Part shown: positions 34,107 to 47,169 of the stretch, piece after piece | How the letters are laid out: the number at the start of each line of letters is the position of its first letter | Numbering within the stretch: position 1 is the first letter of the stretch | Source of the DNA: Brachyhypopomus gauderio | Lineage: Eukaryota > Chordata > Actinopteri > Gymnotiformes > Hypopomidae | DNA: 64,000 nt | Direction of reading: 5' to 3' | Assembly: GCF_052324685.1 (NCBI RefSeq) | Contig: NW_027506876.1 | Span: 248,001 to 312,000 of the forward strand | Notes under the pieces: generated by a model | Told to the model about the DNA's origin: nothing | Database searches by the model: none | The model's input: only the letters and a program-made list of their open reading frames with translations | Program-made: the position numbers and the translations under genes

Positions 34107-36015
34107 TATTTGTGAAAATCATGCATAACTCCTCCAAATTTTCACTTAGGAACATGCAACTTGTTTCTTTTTATACCTTGCAGTAGACGTGACAACTTTG
34201 CAATTACAAGTCCTATTAAAAAATGCATACTTTTGTCACATTCATCAATTGTTTGAAAATAGCTCTTTAAGAACTAGTCCTAGGAATTTGATCCAATGAT
34301 GGCAAAAATGGCATAGGCATAATCTGTAGACACTGTAGTTAACTAAATATGGAAAAAATGTTGCATTTTTATTTGTCTGATTGGTCAATTTTTCCATTAT
34401 ATCCTTCTGGCCATGCCATAAATGACCTTTATTGCTATAACTCATAAACCATTTAAGTGATCAACTCCCAATTTGAAAGGCTTTTATACACTGAGGTCCT
34501 TGTGAGGTAGGCCAAGTTTGGTTCAAATTGGCCTGTCGGAGGCGCTACAGTACCCAAAAACCTGAGAAATCATAAAAACTCACGCAGCAATCTTGTTATG
34601 CAGAATGCAGACAAGTAATGGGGCTTGTATGATTCAGATCAATGAGGTCTATAACATTGCAATTACATCTCATAACAAAAAGTGCACTGCCTGACCAGAA
34701 ATGAACCTTTTAATTCACCAAAATGTCATTGCATTACTGAGATTAATTAGATATCAGTATGATAGTACTTGGGCTCCATCTAGTGGCCAAACACCGAAAC
34801 TGACTGAAAACAATTGCTCACATGAAACACCACACAAACGCACACAAAGCTGATCTCAGCATGTGATTTAGTTCTGTGATCTGAATCATTTTGCCAATAC
34901 ACATTATTTTGATCCTTTTGGGCCTTTAGTGCCTCAGTTGAATTGAATGTTTTGTCACATTGATTTACTTATGCATTTTTTCCACTCAAACAGCTTCTAT
35001 TCACTTTTGGGTCTAAAGGACCTATTGGGCTTCTTTTTGCCTATTGAGGCCAAGAGGCCAATTTGTTGGTCTAAAAGACCCTTTGGGCTTTTTTGCCTTT
35101 TTTTGTGTGAACCCGCCAATCGCCGCTTGCGGCTATATTTATTATTATTATTCTTTTTCTGCCTTAAAACGGATCGCACAGCCCAAACCGTAAGGCCTAC
35201 AGACTTGAAACTTGGTCAATAGGTAGTAGTCCCTCCCGCTACTCAGGCGCAAGACGCCAGCCAAATCCGCCCATAGGTGGCGCTACAGCGCACGCAAACG
35301 CATTCAAGTAAATTGCCAGTACCACGTATGTCCTAAATTAAAAATTTTTTCATATACATGTTCCTTGTCTCCAAACCTACCAAAAAGCCTCAAGAACCCA
35401 TAAGCTCCGCCTACTTCGTTTTCGAGCTAATTTGCATAATATGCAAAATCGCACACATTTTTGAGAGCTAACTAGTCCCTGGATTTTTCACATACATGCA
35501 CATATGTGGTATCAAAACGTTCAGAAGAGTCTGAACTTTAATAATCTTTAACAAAAAATGCACATTTCTGCACATGGGCGTGGCCACATGCCACACAAGT
35601 CAAGGGGCAAAAATTTCACAGCCAAAAATGCACATTTTCTGCTGTATCTCATGCATACTTTTACATATTCACACCAAATTTCATATACATGTACCTGTTG
35701 GGCGTCTACACCTGCCCATACATTTTGGCACACATTCACACCTAGGGGGCGCTATAACTGCCAAAAAACTCTCCTGCACACACCGATTGGCCAAATAACA
35801 CGAAACTTGGTATGCATCATCTACATGCACCTCTGAGACAGGTCCTAGGTCTGCACCATCATATGTCCAATATGGCCGCCACCATCGACCAATTAGCTGT
35901 CAGTATACAATTTCACAAGCTTTACAAGCTTTACATATGTCAATTGACCTGAAACTCACATGGCATGTTCAGGTGCACACCCTCTAAGACATACTGGGGT
36001 ATGATGGCAATTGCA

Positions 36016-36029
36016 CCACTAGGTGGCGC
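36016..36029 (+). promoter_or_regulatory. CTCF-like motif, element 2
   Basis: Same 14-mer in a type B body; left flank is gca instead of tgg. Confidence 0.55.
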
Positions 36030-36553
36030 TATACTAGAAACTCCTGAATTACGCCCACATAGTATGACATAAAACAACAAACTTGGACTCATATGATTCT
36101 ACGTAGAATCCTTAACAACTTTGTAATTGCAAGTGCTTTACAAAAATGTACGGATTTTCACATATTATCAAATATGTATAATTTCCACTTTCCATACTAC
36201 GCCTAGGATTTTCACTCCATCACCTCAAATCACACCTTGATATACTTAGCAGACTATGCAATGCAAATGTTGTGCAAAAAATCCTAAGATTTCCACAAAT
36301 TTTTATTTTTCATATGCATCACAATGGTACCATCATAACACATCAAATTCATATTTTAATAACTCCGCTATAGTATGTCCTATGTTTATGAAAATTGACA
36401 TGCACATTCACATGACCATTGAGGTGATATGTGCCAAGTTTGAGCTAAATCCGTCCACAAATGACTCTACAGTGAATATTTTCAATTTCCATACTCAGCA
36501 GTGCAAGGAGCGGTAGAGAGCCTTTTGCAGGCACGCACGCTCTCATTCTCGCA

Positions 36554-36784
36554 GACGCAGAGTGCCCCTCTCATCCACTCCCCCCACACTCCCCCAACCT
36601 TCTAACACTTAACAACCCATGTCTCTGTCTCCCCCTCCCTCTCTCTATTTCACATGCACTCACTTCTCACACACGCAGAGTGCCCCTCTCATCCACTCCC
36701 CCCCACACTCCCCCAACCTTCTAACACTTAACAACCCATGGTCTCTGTCTCCCCCTCCCTCTCTCTATTTCACATGCACTCACA
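36554..36784 (+). repeat. Tandem duplication of about 119 bp, CT-rich
   Basis: cgcagagtgcccctctcatcc and the following CT-rich stretch occur twice (near 36555 and 36674). Open frames here only reflect low-complexity sequence. Confidence 0.75.
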
Positions 36785-38070
36785 GAAAAAACAGGCCTCC
36801 CTATAAGCTTCACATACACACTGCCTTAGCCATGCCTACTCATACATTAGAGTAACACATATAAACACCTAATTCACACACACACACACACACACATACA
36901 CCTACTTATGTGTATGCATCACAAATTGAGCACATACACTGTCATGTCAGACATGTGAGTTCACTGTGACAACTAAGACTGCCCATTATATGCAATCACT
37001 CACACACATACACAGCTCTAACTGATGAAAACAAACATTATCACACCAAACCCCTCTCTCTCTCTATTACACATGCACACACATGCACTGGCCTACCAAT
37101 AGGTTTCACATACACACTGGCCTAGCCATATCTACTATGCCTTCGCCGCAGGCATGCAAGTCGGTACCTATGCCACTTGCGAGGAGCCCGCTCATTGCCG
37201 CTTGCGGCTATATTTATTATTATTATTTTTCTCCGCATAAAACGCATACTGCAGCCTAGACCGTAAGGCCCAGGGAGACCAAACTTGGCAGACTGGTGTA
37301 GTCTGTTTGCGGGACCGTGCTAAAGTACAGAGACCCACATTGGCCTGATGGTGGCGCTATAGCGCAGCATTTTGCGTTTTGGTCCATATCTCCCACCCCG
37401 TAGGTCCTAGAAACAAAATTCCACTTCAGGTGCATTCCTTGGCTCCAGACAAACAAAAAAGCCTCAAGAACCATTAAGCTCCGCCTACTTAGATTTTTTG
37501 CTAATTTGCATAATATGCAAAACCTACTTTTTTATACTAGTCCCTGGTTTTTCATCGGATTTGTTCAATCTTGGTGTCAAAATATTCAGAAGAATCTCAT
37601 TATCAATAAATTTGAACAAAATTGTTACATTTGCATACAGTGTCGTTGTGACATGTCAATCAATAGCTCTGAGGCGTGGCCAAATTCACTTCAGCAGCTA
37701 TATCTCAGCAATGCTTTGACCTATCTTTATGAAAATTTATCAGTTGTTAGGGCACATGACTCAGAGGTCACAGGTCAAAGCTGGCCACGATTGTCCAATA
37801 GGGGGCGCTATAACATGGGGAAATTTGTTTCTCAGAAACCATTAGTCACATCAAGCCCAAACTTTACAGGCATCATCAGGGGCCCAAGTAGTATCAAGGC
37901 ACACAATGATGACCTCATCACTCAAAAAACATGGCCGCCATGAGCCAATTAATTTTTATTTGAATTAATTGGCCATTTGACAGACTTACCATTGGCCAAT
38001 CAACATGAAACCTCATCACTGTGCATATCCCAGGACTATGTGTCATACTGTGCAGTGTTGAAACATTTGG

Positions 38071-38084
38071 CCACTAGGTGGCGC
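38071..38084 (+). promoter_or_regulatory. CTCF-like motif, element 1
   Basis: Same 14-mer with the tgg left flank. Confidence 0.6.
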
Positions 38085-40172
38085 TATTTGTGAAAATCAT
38101 GCATAACTCCTCCAAATTTTCACTTAGGAACATGCAACTTGTTTCTTTTTATACCTTGCAGTAGACCTGACAACTTTGCAATTACAAGTCCTATTAAAAA
38201 ATGCATACTTTTGTCACATTCATCAATTGTTTGAAAATAGCTCTTTAAGAACTAGTCCTAGGAATTTGATCCAATGATGGCAAAAATGGCATAGGCATAA
38301 TCTGTAGACACTGTAGTTAACTAAATAAGGAAAAAATGTTGCATTTTTATTTGTCTGATTGGTCAATTTTTCCATTATATCCTTCTGGCCATGCCATAAA
38401 TGACCTTTATTGCTATAACTCATAAACCATGTAAGTGATCAACTCCCAATTTGAAAGGCTTTTATACACTGAGGTCCTTGTGAGGTAGGCCAAGTTTGGT
38501 TCAAATTGGCCTGTCGGAGGCGCTACAGTACCCAAAAACCTGAGAAATCATAAAAACTCACGCAGCAATCTTGTTATGCAGAATACAGACAAGTAATGGG
38601 GCTTGTATGATTCAGATCAATGAGATCTATAACATTGCAATTACATCTCATAACAAAAAGTGCACTGCCTGACCAGAAATGAACCTTTTAATTCACCAAA
38701 ATGTCATTGCATTACTGAGATTAATGAGATATCAGTATCATAGTACTTGGGCTCCATCTAGTGGCCAAACACCGAAACTGACTGAAAACAATTGCTCACA
38801 TGAAACACCACACAAACGCACACAAAGCTGATCTCAGCATGTGATTTAGTTCTGTGATCTGAATCATTTTGCCAATACACATTATTTTGATCCTTTTGGG
38901 CCTTTAGTGCCTCAGTTGAATTGAATGTTTTGTCACATTGATTTACTTATGCATTTTTTCCACTCAAACAGCTTCTATTCACTTTTGGGTCTAAAGGACC
39001 TATTGGGCTTCTTTTTGCCTATTGAGGCCAAGAGGCCAATTTGTTGGTCTAAAAGACCCTTTGGGCTTTTTTGCCTTTTTTTGTGTGAACCCGCCAATCG
39101 CCGCTTGCGGCTATATTTAGGGTTCACACACGTAGTGTGGGAAACCTATTGTAATTGCTGAGATTTTTCTTATTAGGGTTCACACACGTAGTGTGGGAAA
39201 CCTATTGTAATTGTCGGGTTTTCTTTCTTATTATTAGGGTTCACACACACATAGTGTGGGAACCCTATTGTAATTGTTAGCGTTTTTCTTATTATTATTA
39301 TTATTATTATTATTATTCTTTTTCCCATTTTGCTGTCTATAAATGATACTGCAGCCTAAACCGTAAGGCCTAGACACACCAAACTTGCCAAACTTGTTCT
39401 CTAGGTCAAAAGGACCACACACACTTATAGGGACCCACATCGGCCTGATGGTGGCGCTATAGCACACTATGTGACTTTTTGGCCCATATCTCCCATACCA
39501 TAAGTCATAGAAACAAAATTCCACTTCCTGTGCATTCCTTGGCTCAATTCAATAGGACATTTCATATACAACTATGAAGCTCCGCCTACTTAGATTTTTT
39601 GCTAATTTGCATAATATGCAAAACCTACTTTTGCCTACTACTCCTTGGTTTTTCGTCTGATCACCACAGTCTTGGTATCAAACTACTCAGAAGAATCTCA
39701 TTATCAAAACCCATCGCCAACATTGTGACATTGCCATACAGCCTGGCTGTCACATGTCAATCAATAGCTCTGAGGCGTGGCCAAATTTACTTCAGCAGCT
39801 ATATCTCAACAATGCTTTGACCAATCTTCATGAAAATTTATCAGTTGTTAGGACACATGACACAGAGGTCACAGGTCAAAGCTGGCCACGATTGTCCAAT
39901 AGGGGGCGCTATAACATGGGAAAAACTGTTTCTCAGAAACCATTAGTCACATCAAGCCAAAACTTTACAGGCATCATCATGGGGTCAAGTGGTATCAAGA
40001 CACACAATGATGACCTCATCACTCAAAAAACATGGCCGCCATAAGCCAATTAATTTTAATTTTAATTAATTGGCCATTTGACAGACTTACCATAGGTATA
40101 TACACATGAAACTGACATGGTATGTTCATGTACACACCCTCTAAGACATACTCATGTTAGAAGGGAATTGCA

Positions 40173-40186
40173 CCACTAGGTGGCGC
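40173..40186 (+). promoter_or_regulatory. CTCF-like motif, element 7
   Basis: Same 14-mer with the type B gca flank. Confidence 0.55.
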
Positions 40187-40934
40187 TATACTAGAAAATC
40201 CTGAATTTCTCCTACATATTTTCACTTATCAAGAAATGCTTGCACTCATATGATTGTATGCAGAATTCCTAACAACTTTGTAATTACATGTGCTTTGCAA
40301 AAATGTACCACTTTTTCACTATTATCAAATATATATAACTTGCCATTTTCATACTAGTCCTAGCATTTTAACTCCATCACCTTAAATCACACCTTGTAAT
40401 ACTCAGCAGACTCTGAAATGCTAAGATTAGCGAAAAAATCCTAAGTTTTTGACAAATTAATATTTTTCATATGCATCACAATGCTACCATCATAACACAT
40501 CAAATTCCCAGTTCAATAACTACGCCATAGTATGTCTGATTGTTATGGAAATTGAAATCCACATTCACATGACCATTGTGGTGCGATGTGCCAATTTTGA
40601 GCCAAATCCGTCCACAAACAGCTCTACAGTGAATATTTTCGTTTTCCATACAAAGCAGTGGAGGGAGGCATACACAGCTGCTAAGCCACACACGCACGTG
40701 CCTTTCTCACACACTCTGCCCCCCCCTCCTCCACTCCCCTCACACTCCCCCTTGCTTCCAACACTTTACAACCCATGGGCTCTACCTCCCCCCCCCTCTC
40801 TTTCACATGCACTTACAAAAACACAGGCCTCTGTAGCTTTCACACTGCCCTTGCCATACCTACCCATTTCTCTATGAGTAACCCAGATACAAACACACAA
40901 ACTGACGTTTAGCTTCTGTTTTTGAAAACACACA

Positions 40935-40972
<38 letters not shown>
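40935..40972 (+). repeat. (CT)n-(CA)n microsatellite
   Basis: A CT run passes directly into a CA run within element 7. Confidence 0.9.
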
Positions 40973-40975
<3 letters not shown>

Positions 40976-41032
40976 ACTTATAGGTTTAACATACACACTG
41001 CCCTAGCCATGTATACCCATTACTCTTTGACT

Positions 41033-41036
<4 letters not shown>

Positions 41037-41078
<42 letters not shown>
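41037..41078 (+). repeat. (CA)n microsatellite
   Basis: About 21 CA units within element 7. Confidence 0.92.
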
Positions 41079-41080
<2 letters not shown>

Positions 41081-41490
41081 TATTTAACTTTTTTCTCCAT
41101 ACACATTCACACACAGGACTACAATTATGCTTCATATACACAGTTCTCTAGCCATTTCCAACACACTAACTGATGTTTAGCTTATTTTTGTCATCCAAAG
41201 ACACACTAAGATAATCTCAGCAAGTGATTTAGATCTATTATCTGAATTGTTTTGCCATTACAATGTTTTGTGACCTTTTGGGCCTTGGTGACTCATAAGC
41301 CAGTTAAATGGACACTGATACTTCAGAGCACGCTACATGTATTCAAATCCAAGGTTAATTATTTACTCTAAACAATGCTTATACAGGCCCAATTATGTAT
41401 AGACACATGCAGGCCTTCCTATACTGTTCACATAGATGCAGCCCTAGCCAGATGTGCTATTTCTGTGTCTCCTTTTCTGACACAAGCAGA

Positions 41491-41727
41491 TGTCAGTCAT
41501 GTCAGTCCAGTCATGTCAGACATAAGTCGTGTCAGTCATATCAGTCATGTCATGCCAGTCATGTCACTCATATCAGTCATGTCATTACAGTCATGCTAGT
41601 CATGTCACTCATTCCAGTCATGCCAGTTGTCAGTCATATCAGTCATGTTATTTTTGTTCATCATGCCAGTGAAGTCATTCCAGTCATATCAGTTATGTCA
41701 GTCATACCAGTCATGTCAGTCATGTTA
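41491..41727 (+). repeat. cagtcatgt minisatellite in element 7
   Basis: Degenerate 9-10-bp units (cagtcatgt, cagtcatat) in tandem. Open frames across it are repeat artefacts. Confidence 0.85.
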
Positions 41728-43116
41728 TGGCAGGCTTTGCAGACTACGTTCATACTTTGAATACACGGACAGTCATGTTAGGCGTGCAAGGTGTGCAAGG
41801 AGTGAATTAACAAAGCATAGTCTCTGGCTCCCTGAATCTCTCTCTGTCGGTAATATACAGTCCCAATCATGTATAGACACATGCAGGCCTTCCTATACTG
41901 TTCACATAGATGCAGCCCTAGCCAGATGTGCTATTTTTGTGTCTCCCTTTCTGACACACGCAGATGTCATCACACACTATCTGTAGAGCACACACTGGCC
42001 AAACCCAAACAGCTTCTTTTCACTTTTATTTTCCAATATCTTTCACACTGTAGGGCCTAGAAACAAAATTCTACTTCTGTTGCATTCCTTGGATCAAGCC
42101 AAGATGTACTGCTTAAATAAAAAAACACACAAACACACATACACACAAAGCTAATCACAGCATGTGATTTACTTCTGATCTGAATCATTTTGCCAATTTT
42201 TTGGGCTTTTTTGCCTTTTTCGTGTGTGAACCCGCAATTGCCGCTTGCGGCTATATTTATTATTATTATTATTTTTCTCCGCATAAAACGCATACTGCAG
42301 CCTAGACCGTAAGGCCCAGAGACACCAAACTTGGCAGAATGGTGTAGTCTCTTTGCGAGACCGTGCCAAAGCACAGAGACCCACATTGGCCTGATGGTGG
42401 CGCTATAGCGCACCATTTTGCGTTTTGGTCCATATCTTCCAAACCGTATGGCCTAGAAACAAAATTCCACTTCAGGTGCATTCCTTGGCTTCAGACAAAC
42501 AAAAAAGCCTCAAGAACCATTAAGCTCCGCCTACTTAGATTTTTTGCTAATTTGCATAATATGCAAAACCTACTTTTTTGTACTAGTCCCTGGTTTTTCA
42601 TCGGATCACCACAACCTTGGTGTCAAAATATTCAGGAGAATCTCATTATCAACGTTGCTTAAAAACATTTTGAGATTTGCATACAGTCTGGTTGTCACAT
42701 GTCAATCAATAGCTCCAAGGCGTGGCCAAATTTACTTAAACAGCCATATCTCAGCAACGCTTTGACGGATCTTCATAAAACTTTAACAGTTGTTAGGGCA
42801 CATGACTCCGAGGTCATAGGTCAAAGCTGGCCACGATTGTCCAATAGGGGGCGCTATAACATGGGAAAAACTGTATCTCAGAAACCATTAGTCACATCAA
42901 GCCAAAACTTTACAGGCATCATCAGGGGCCCAAGTGATATAAAGACACACAATGATGACATCATCACTAAAAAAACATGGCCGCCATGAGCCAATTAATT
43001 TTTATTTGAATTAATTGGCCATTTGACAGACTTACCATTGGCCAAACAACATGAAACCTCACCACTGTGCATATCTCAGGACTATGTGTCATGCTGTGCA
43101 GTTTTAAAACATTTGG

Positions 43117-43130
43117 CCACTAGGTGGCGC
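43117..43130 (+). promoter_or_regulatory. CTCF-like motif, element 6
   Basis: Same 14-mer with the tgg left flank, kept although the surrounding body has diverged. Confidence 0.6.
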
Positions 43131-44390
43131 TATTTGTGAAAATCATGCATAACTCCTCCAAATTTTCACTTAGGAACATGCAACTTGTTTCTTTTTATTC
43201 CTTGCAGTAGACCTGACAACTTTGCAATTACAAGTCTTTTTAAAAAATGCATAGTTTTGTCACATTCATCTATTGTTTGAAAATAGCTATTTACAAACTA
43301 GTCATAGGAATTTGATCCAATTATGGAAAAATTGCTATGAGCATAATCAGTAGACTCTGTAGGTAAAAACTGAGTAAAAAAATGTTGGATTTTTATTTAT
43401 CTGATTGGTCCATTTTCCCATTATATCATTGTGGCCATGCCATATATGACCTATATTGCTATAACTCATAAACCAGGTATGCAATCAATTCCCAATTTGA
43501 AAGGCTTTTATATCCTGAAGTCCTTGTGAGGTATGCCAAGTTTGGTTCAAATAGGCCGGTCGAGGGCGCTACAGTACCCAAAAACCTAAGAAAACATAAA
43601 AACTCATGCTGCAATCTTGTTATGCAGAATACAGACAAGTAATTGGTCTTGTATGATCCAGATCAATAAGTTCTATAACATTGCAATTGCATCTTATAAC
43701 AAAAAGTGCACTGCCTGACCAGAAATGAACCTTTTATTTCACCAAAATGTCATATTGCATTACTGAGATTAATGAGATATCAGTATGATGGTACTTGGGC
43801 TCCATCTAGTGGCCAAACACCGAAACTGACTGAAAACTATTGCTCACATGAAACACCACACAAACACACACTAAGCTGATCTCAGCATGTGATTTAGTTC
43901 TGTGATCTGAATCATTTTGCCAATACACATTATTTTGATCCTTTTCGGTCTTTAGTGCCTCAACTGAATCTTTTTTTTTTTACATAAAGTACACAGCCTG
44001 ACCAGAAACTAACCTTTTAATTCACCAAAATGTCCTATTTCATTACTGACATTAATGAGATATCAGTATGGTAGTACTTGGCCTCCATCTAGTGGCCATA
44101 TTCTGACTGAAAACTTGCTCACATGAAATACCACACAAACACACACAAAGCTGATCTCAGCATGTGATTTAGTTCTGTGATCTGAATTATTTTGCCAATA
44201 CTCATTATTTTTATCCTTTTGGCCCTTTAGTGCCCCAATTGAACCTTATTTTGCACATTGATTTATTTGTGCATTTTTTCCACTCAAACAGCTTCATTTT
44301 CACATTTAGGGTCTAAAGGACCTTTTGGGCCTCTGCCTATTGAGGCCAAGAAGCCTATTCGTGTGTGAACCCGCCAATTGCCGCTTGTTA

Positions 44391-46301
44391 GGGTTCACAC
44401 ACACAGTGTGGGAAACCTATTGTTATTGTCAGGTTTTTTCTTTCTTTCTTATTATTATTTTTCTACTGATAAAACGCATACTGCAGCCTAGACCGTAAGG
44501 CCCAGGGAGACCAAACTTGGCAGGATGGTGTAGTCTCTTTGCGAGACCGTGCTAAAGCACAGAGACCCACATTGGCCTGATGGTGGCGCTATAGCGCACC
44601 ATTTTGCGTTTTGGTCCATATCTCCCAAACCGTAGGGCCTAGAAACAAAATTCCACTTCTGATGGATTCCTTGGCTCAAGCCAAACAAAAAAGCCTCAAG
44701 AACCATTAAGCTCCGCCTACTTAGATTTTTTGCTAATTTGCATAATATGCAAAACCTACTTTTTTATACTAGTCCCTGGTTTTTTATCGGATCACCACAA
44801 CCTTGGTGTCAAAATATTCAGGAGAATCTCATTATCAAAGTTGCTTAAAAACATTTTGAGATTTGCATATAGTCAGGCTGTCACATGTCAATCAATAGCT
44901 CCGAGGCGTGGCCAAATTTACTTAAACAGCCATATCTCAGCAACGCTTTGACCGATCTTCATAAAATTTTAACAGTTGTTAGGGCACATGACTCCGAGGT
45001 CACAGGTCAAAGCTGGCCATGATTGTCCAATAGGGGGCGCTATAACATGGGAAAAACTGTTTCTCAGAAACCATTAGTCACATCAAGCCAAAACTTTACA
45101 GGCATCATCAGGGGCCCAAGTGATATCAAGACACACAATGATGACATCATCACTCAAAAAACATGGCCGCCATGAGCCAATTAATTTTTATTTGAAATAA
45201 TTGGCCATTTGACAGACTTACCATTGGCCAAACAACATGAAACCTCACCACTGTGCATATCTCAGGACTATGTGTCATGCTGTGCAGTTTTGAAACATTT
45301 GGCCACTAGGTGGCGCTATTTGTGAAAATCATGCATAACTCCTCCAAATTTTCACTTAGGAACATGCAACTTGTTTCTTTTTATTCCTTGCAGTAGACCT
45401 GATAACTTTGCAATTACAAGTCCTATTTAAAAATGCATACTTTTGTCATATTCATCAATTGTTTGAAAATAGCTCTTTAAGAACTAGTCATAGGAATTTG
45501 ATCCAATTATGGCAAAATTGCTATGAGCATAATCAGTAGACTCTGTAGGTAAAAAGTGATTAAAAAAATTTTGGATTTTTATTTTTCTGATTGGTCCATT
45601 TTCCCATTATATCATTGTGGCCATGCCATATATGACCTATATTGCTATAACTCATAAACCATGTATGCAATCAACTCCCAATTTGAAAGGCTTTTATATC
45701 CTGAAGTCCTTGTGAGGCATGCCAAGTTTGGTTCAAATTGGCCTGTCGGGGGCGCTACAGTACCCAAAAACCTAAGAAAACATAAAAACTCATGCTGCAA
45801 TCTTGTTATGCAGAATACAGACAAGTAATTGGTCTTGTATGATCCAGATCAATAAGTTCTATAACATTGCAATTGCATCTTATAACAAAAAGTGCACTGC
45901 CTGACCAGAAATGAACCTTTTATTTCACCAAAATGTCATATTGCATTACTGAGATTAATGAGATATCAGTATGATGGTACTTGGGCTCCATCTAGTGGCC
46001 AAACACCGAAACTGACTGAAAACTATTGCTCACATGAAACACCACACAAAAACACACACAAAGCTGATCTCAGCATGTGATTTAGTTCTGTGATTTGAAT
46101 CATTTTGCCAATACACATTATTTTGATCCTTTTGGGCCTTTAGTGCCCCAATTGAACATTTTTTTGCACATTGATTTATTTGTGCATTTTTTCCACTCAA
46201 ACAGCTTCTTTTGGGTCTAAAGGACCTATTGGGTCTATTGCCTATTGAAGCCAAGTGGCCTATTCGTGTGTGAACCCGCCAATTGCCGCTTGCGGCTATA
46301 T
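44391..46301 (+). mobile_element. Nested element 8 (type A)
   Basis: This 1911-bp copy runs from gggttcacacacacagtg to gcggctatat and lies inside element 5. Its body is close to that of element 5, diverged from the set formed by elements 1, 3 and 4. Confidence 0.7.
45303..45316 (+). promoter_or_regulatory. CTCF-like motif, element 8
   Basis: Same 14-mer with the tgg left flank. Confidence 0.6.
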
Positions 46302-47155
46302 TTATTATTATTTTTCCCCCTGTAAAACGCATACTGCAGCCTAGACCGTAAGGCCCAGAAAGACCAAACTTGCCAGCAAGGTGCAGCAGGTGTGCAATGA
46401 GAGAAATAGAGACAGGGACCCACATTGGCCTGATGGTGGCGCTATAGCGCACCATTTTGCGTTTTGGTCCATATCTCCCAAACCGTAGGGCCTAGAAACA
46501 AAATTCCACTTCTGATGGATTCCTTGGGTCAAGGCAAATAAAAAATAAATTTGAACCATTAAGCTCCGCCTACTTAGATTTTTTGCTAATTTGCATAATA
46601 TGCAAAACCTACTTTTTTATACTAGTCCCTGGTTTTTTATCGGATCACCACAACCTTGGTGTCAAAATATTCAGGAGAATCTCATTATCAAAGTTGCTTA
46701 AAAACATTTTGAGATTTGCATATAGTCTGGCTGTCACATGTCAATCAATAGCTCCGAGGCGTGGCCAAATTTACTTAAACAGCCATATCTCAGCAACGCT
46801 TTGACCGATCTTCATAAAATTTTAACAGTTGTTAGGGCACATGACTCCGAGGTCACAGGTCAAAGCTGGCCACGATTGTCCAATAGGGGGCGCTATAACA
46901 TGGGAAAAACTGTTTCTCAGAAACCATTAGTCACATCAAGCCAAAACTTTACAGGCATCATCAGGGGCCCAAGTGATATCAAGACACACAATGATGACAT
47001 CATCACTCAAAAAACATGGCCGCCATGAGCCAATAATTTTTTTTTTGAATTAATTGGCCATTTGACAGACTTACCATTGGCCAAACAACATGAAACCTCA
47101 CCAGTGTGCATATCTCAGGACTATGTGTCTTGCTGTGCAGTTTTGAAACATTTGG

Positions 47156-47169
47156 CCACTAGGTGGCGC
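47156..47169 (+). promoter_or_regulatory. CTCF-like motif, element 5
   Basis: Same 14-mer with the tgg left flank. Confidence 0.6.

Larger units (their letters stand above)
31212..35138 (+). mobile_element. Nested element 3 (type A)
   Basis: The head lies at 31212, with body 33240-35138 after the innermost insertion. The body is nearly identical to those of elements 1 and 4, which suggests recent amplification. Confidence 0.7.
31150..37213 (+). mobile_element. Nested element 2 (type B ends)
   Basis: The head gggctccgagcacc pairs with tail ggagcccgctc at 37180-37213; both differ from type A in matching ways. The body (35142-37213) is also the second sequence type, with ctttttctgccttaaaacg at its start. 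It holds a 119-bp tandem duplication in CT-rich sequence at about 36554-36784. It lies in the TTA tract of element 1. Confidence 0.7.
31087..39116 (+). mobile_element. Nested element 1 (outermost, type A ends)
   Basis: The head gggttcacacacatag starts after TTA in the LINE ORF and the tail ends gtgtgaacccgcc...gccgcttgcggctatat at 39116, followed by TTA. Its own body is 37217-39116; the rest is three younger insertions in its TTA tract. It has no coding capacity. Features: inverted words GGGTTCACAC/GTGTGAACCC, a head hairpin, a 3' hairpin GCCGC-TT-GCGGC just before the end, and TTA at both borders. Subterminal inverted repeats plus a 3' hairpin suggest a Helentron-derived HINE; a TTA duplication would also fit PIF/Harbinger. 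Confidence 0.72.
39237..42256 (+). mobile_element. Nested element 7 (type A head, mosaic body)
   Basis: This 3020-bp copy is uninterrupted. The first half is type A, and from about 40090 it follows type B (catgaaactgacatggtatg, then caccactaggtggcgctatac). The second half holds CT and CA microsatellites, a cagtcatgt minisatellite and a 70-bp block repeated 480 bp apart (41395 and 41875). Confidence 0.68.
39176..44387 (+). mobile_element. Nested element 6 (type A, tail cut)
   Basis: The head lies at 39176 and the body is 42260-44387. The tail stops at gccgcttg, without the last cggctatat. The body has an internal partial duplication: the block around gaccagaaatgaacc recurs about 280 bp later, giving a second ctccatctagtgg at 44083. 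Confidence 0.62.

Noticed and set aside
40922-41173. Histidine/threonine-rich open frames
   Set aside because: These are translations of the CA and CT microsatellites.
41375-41986. Open frames rich in SHV/MSVI repeats
   Set aside because: These are translations of the cagtcatgt minisatellite.
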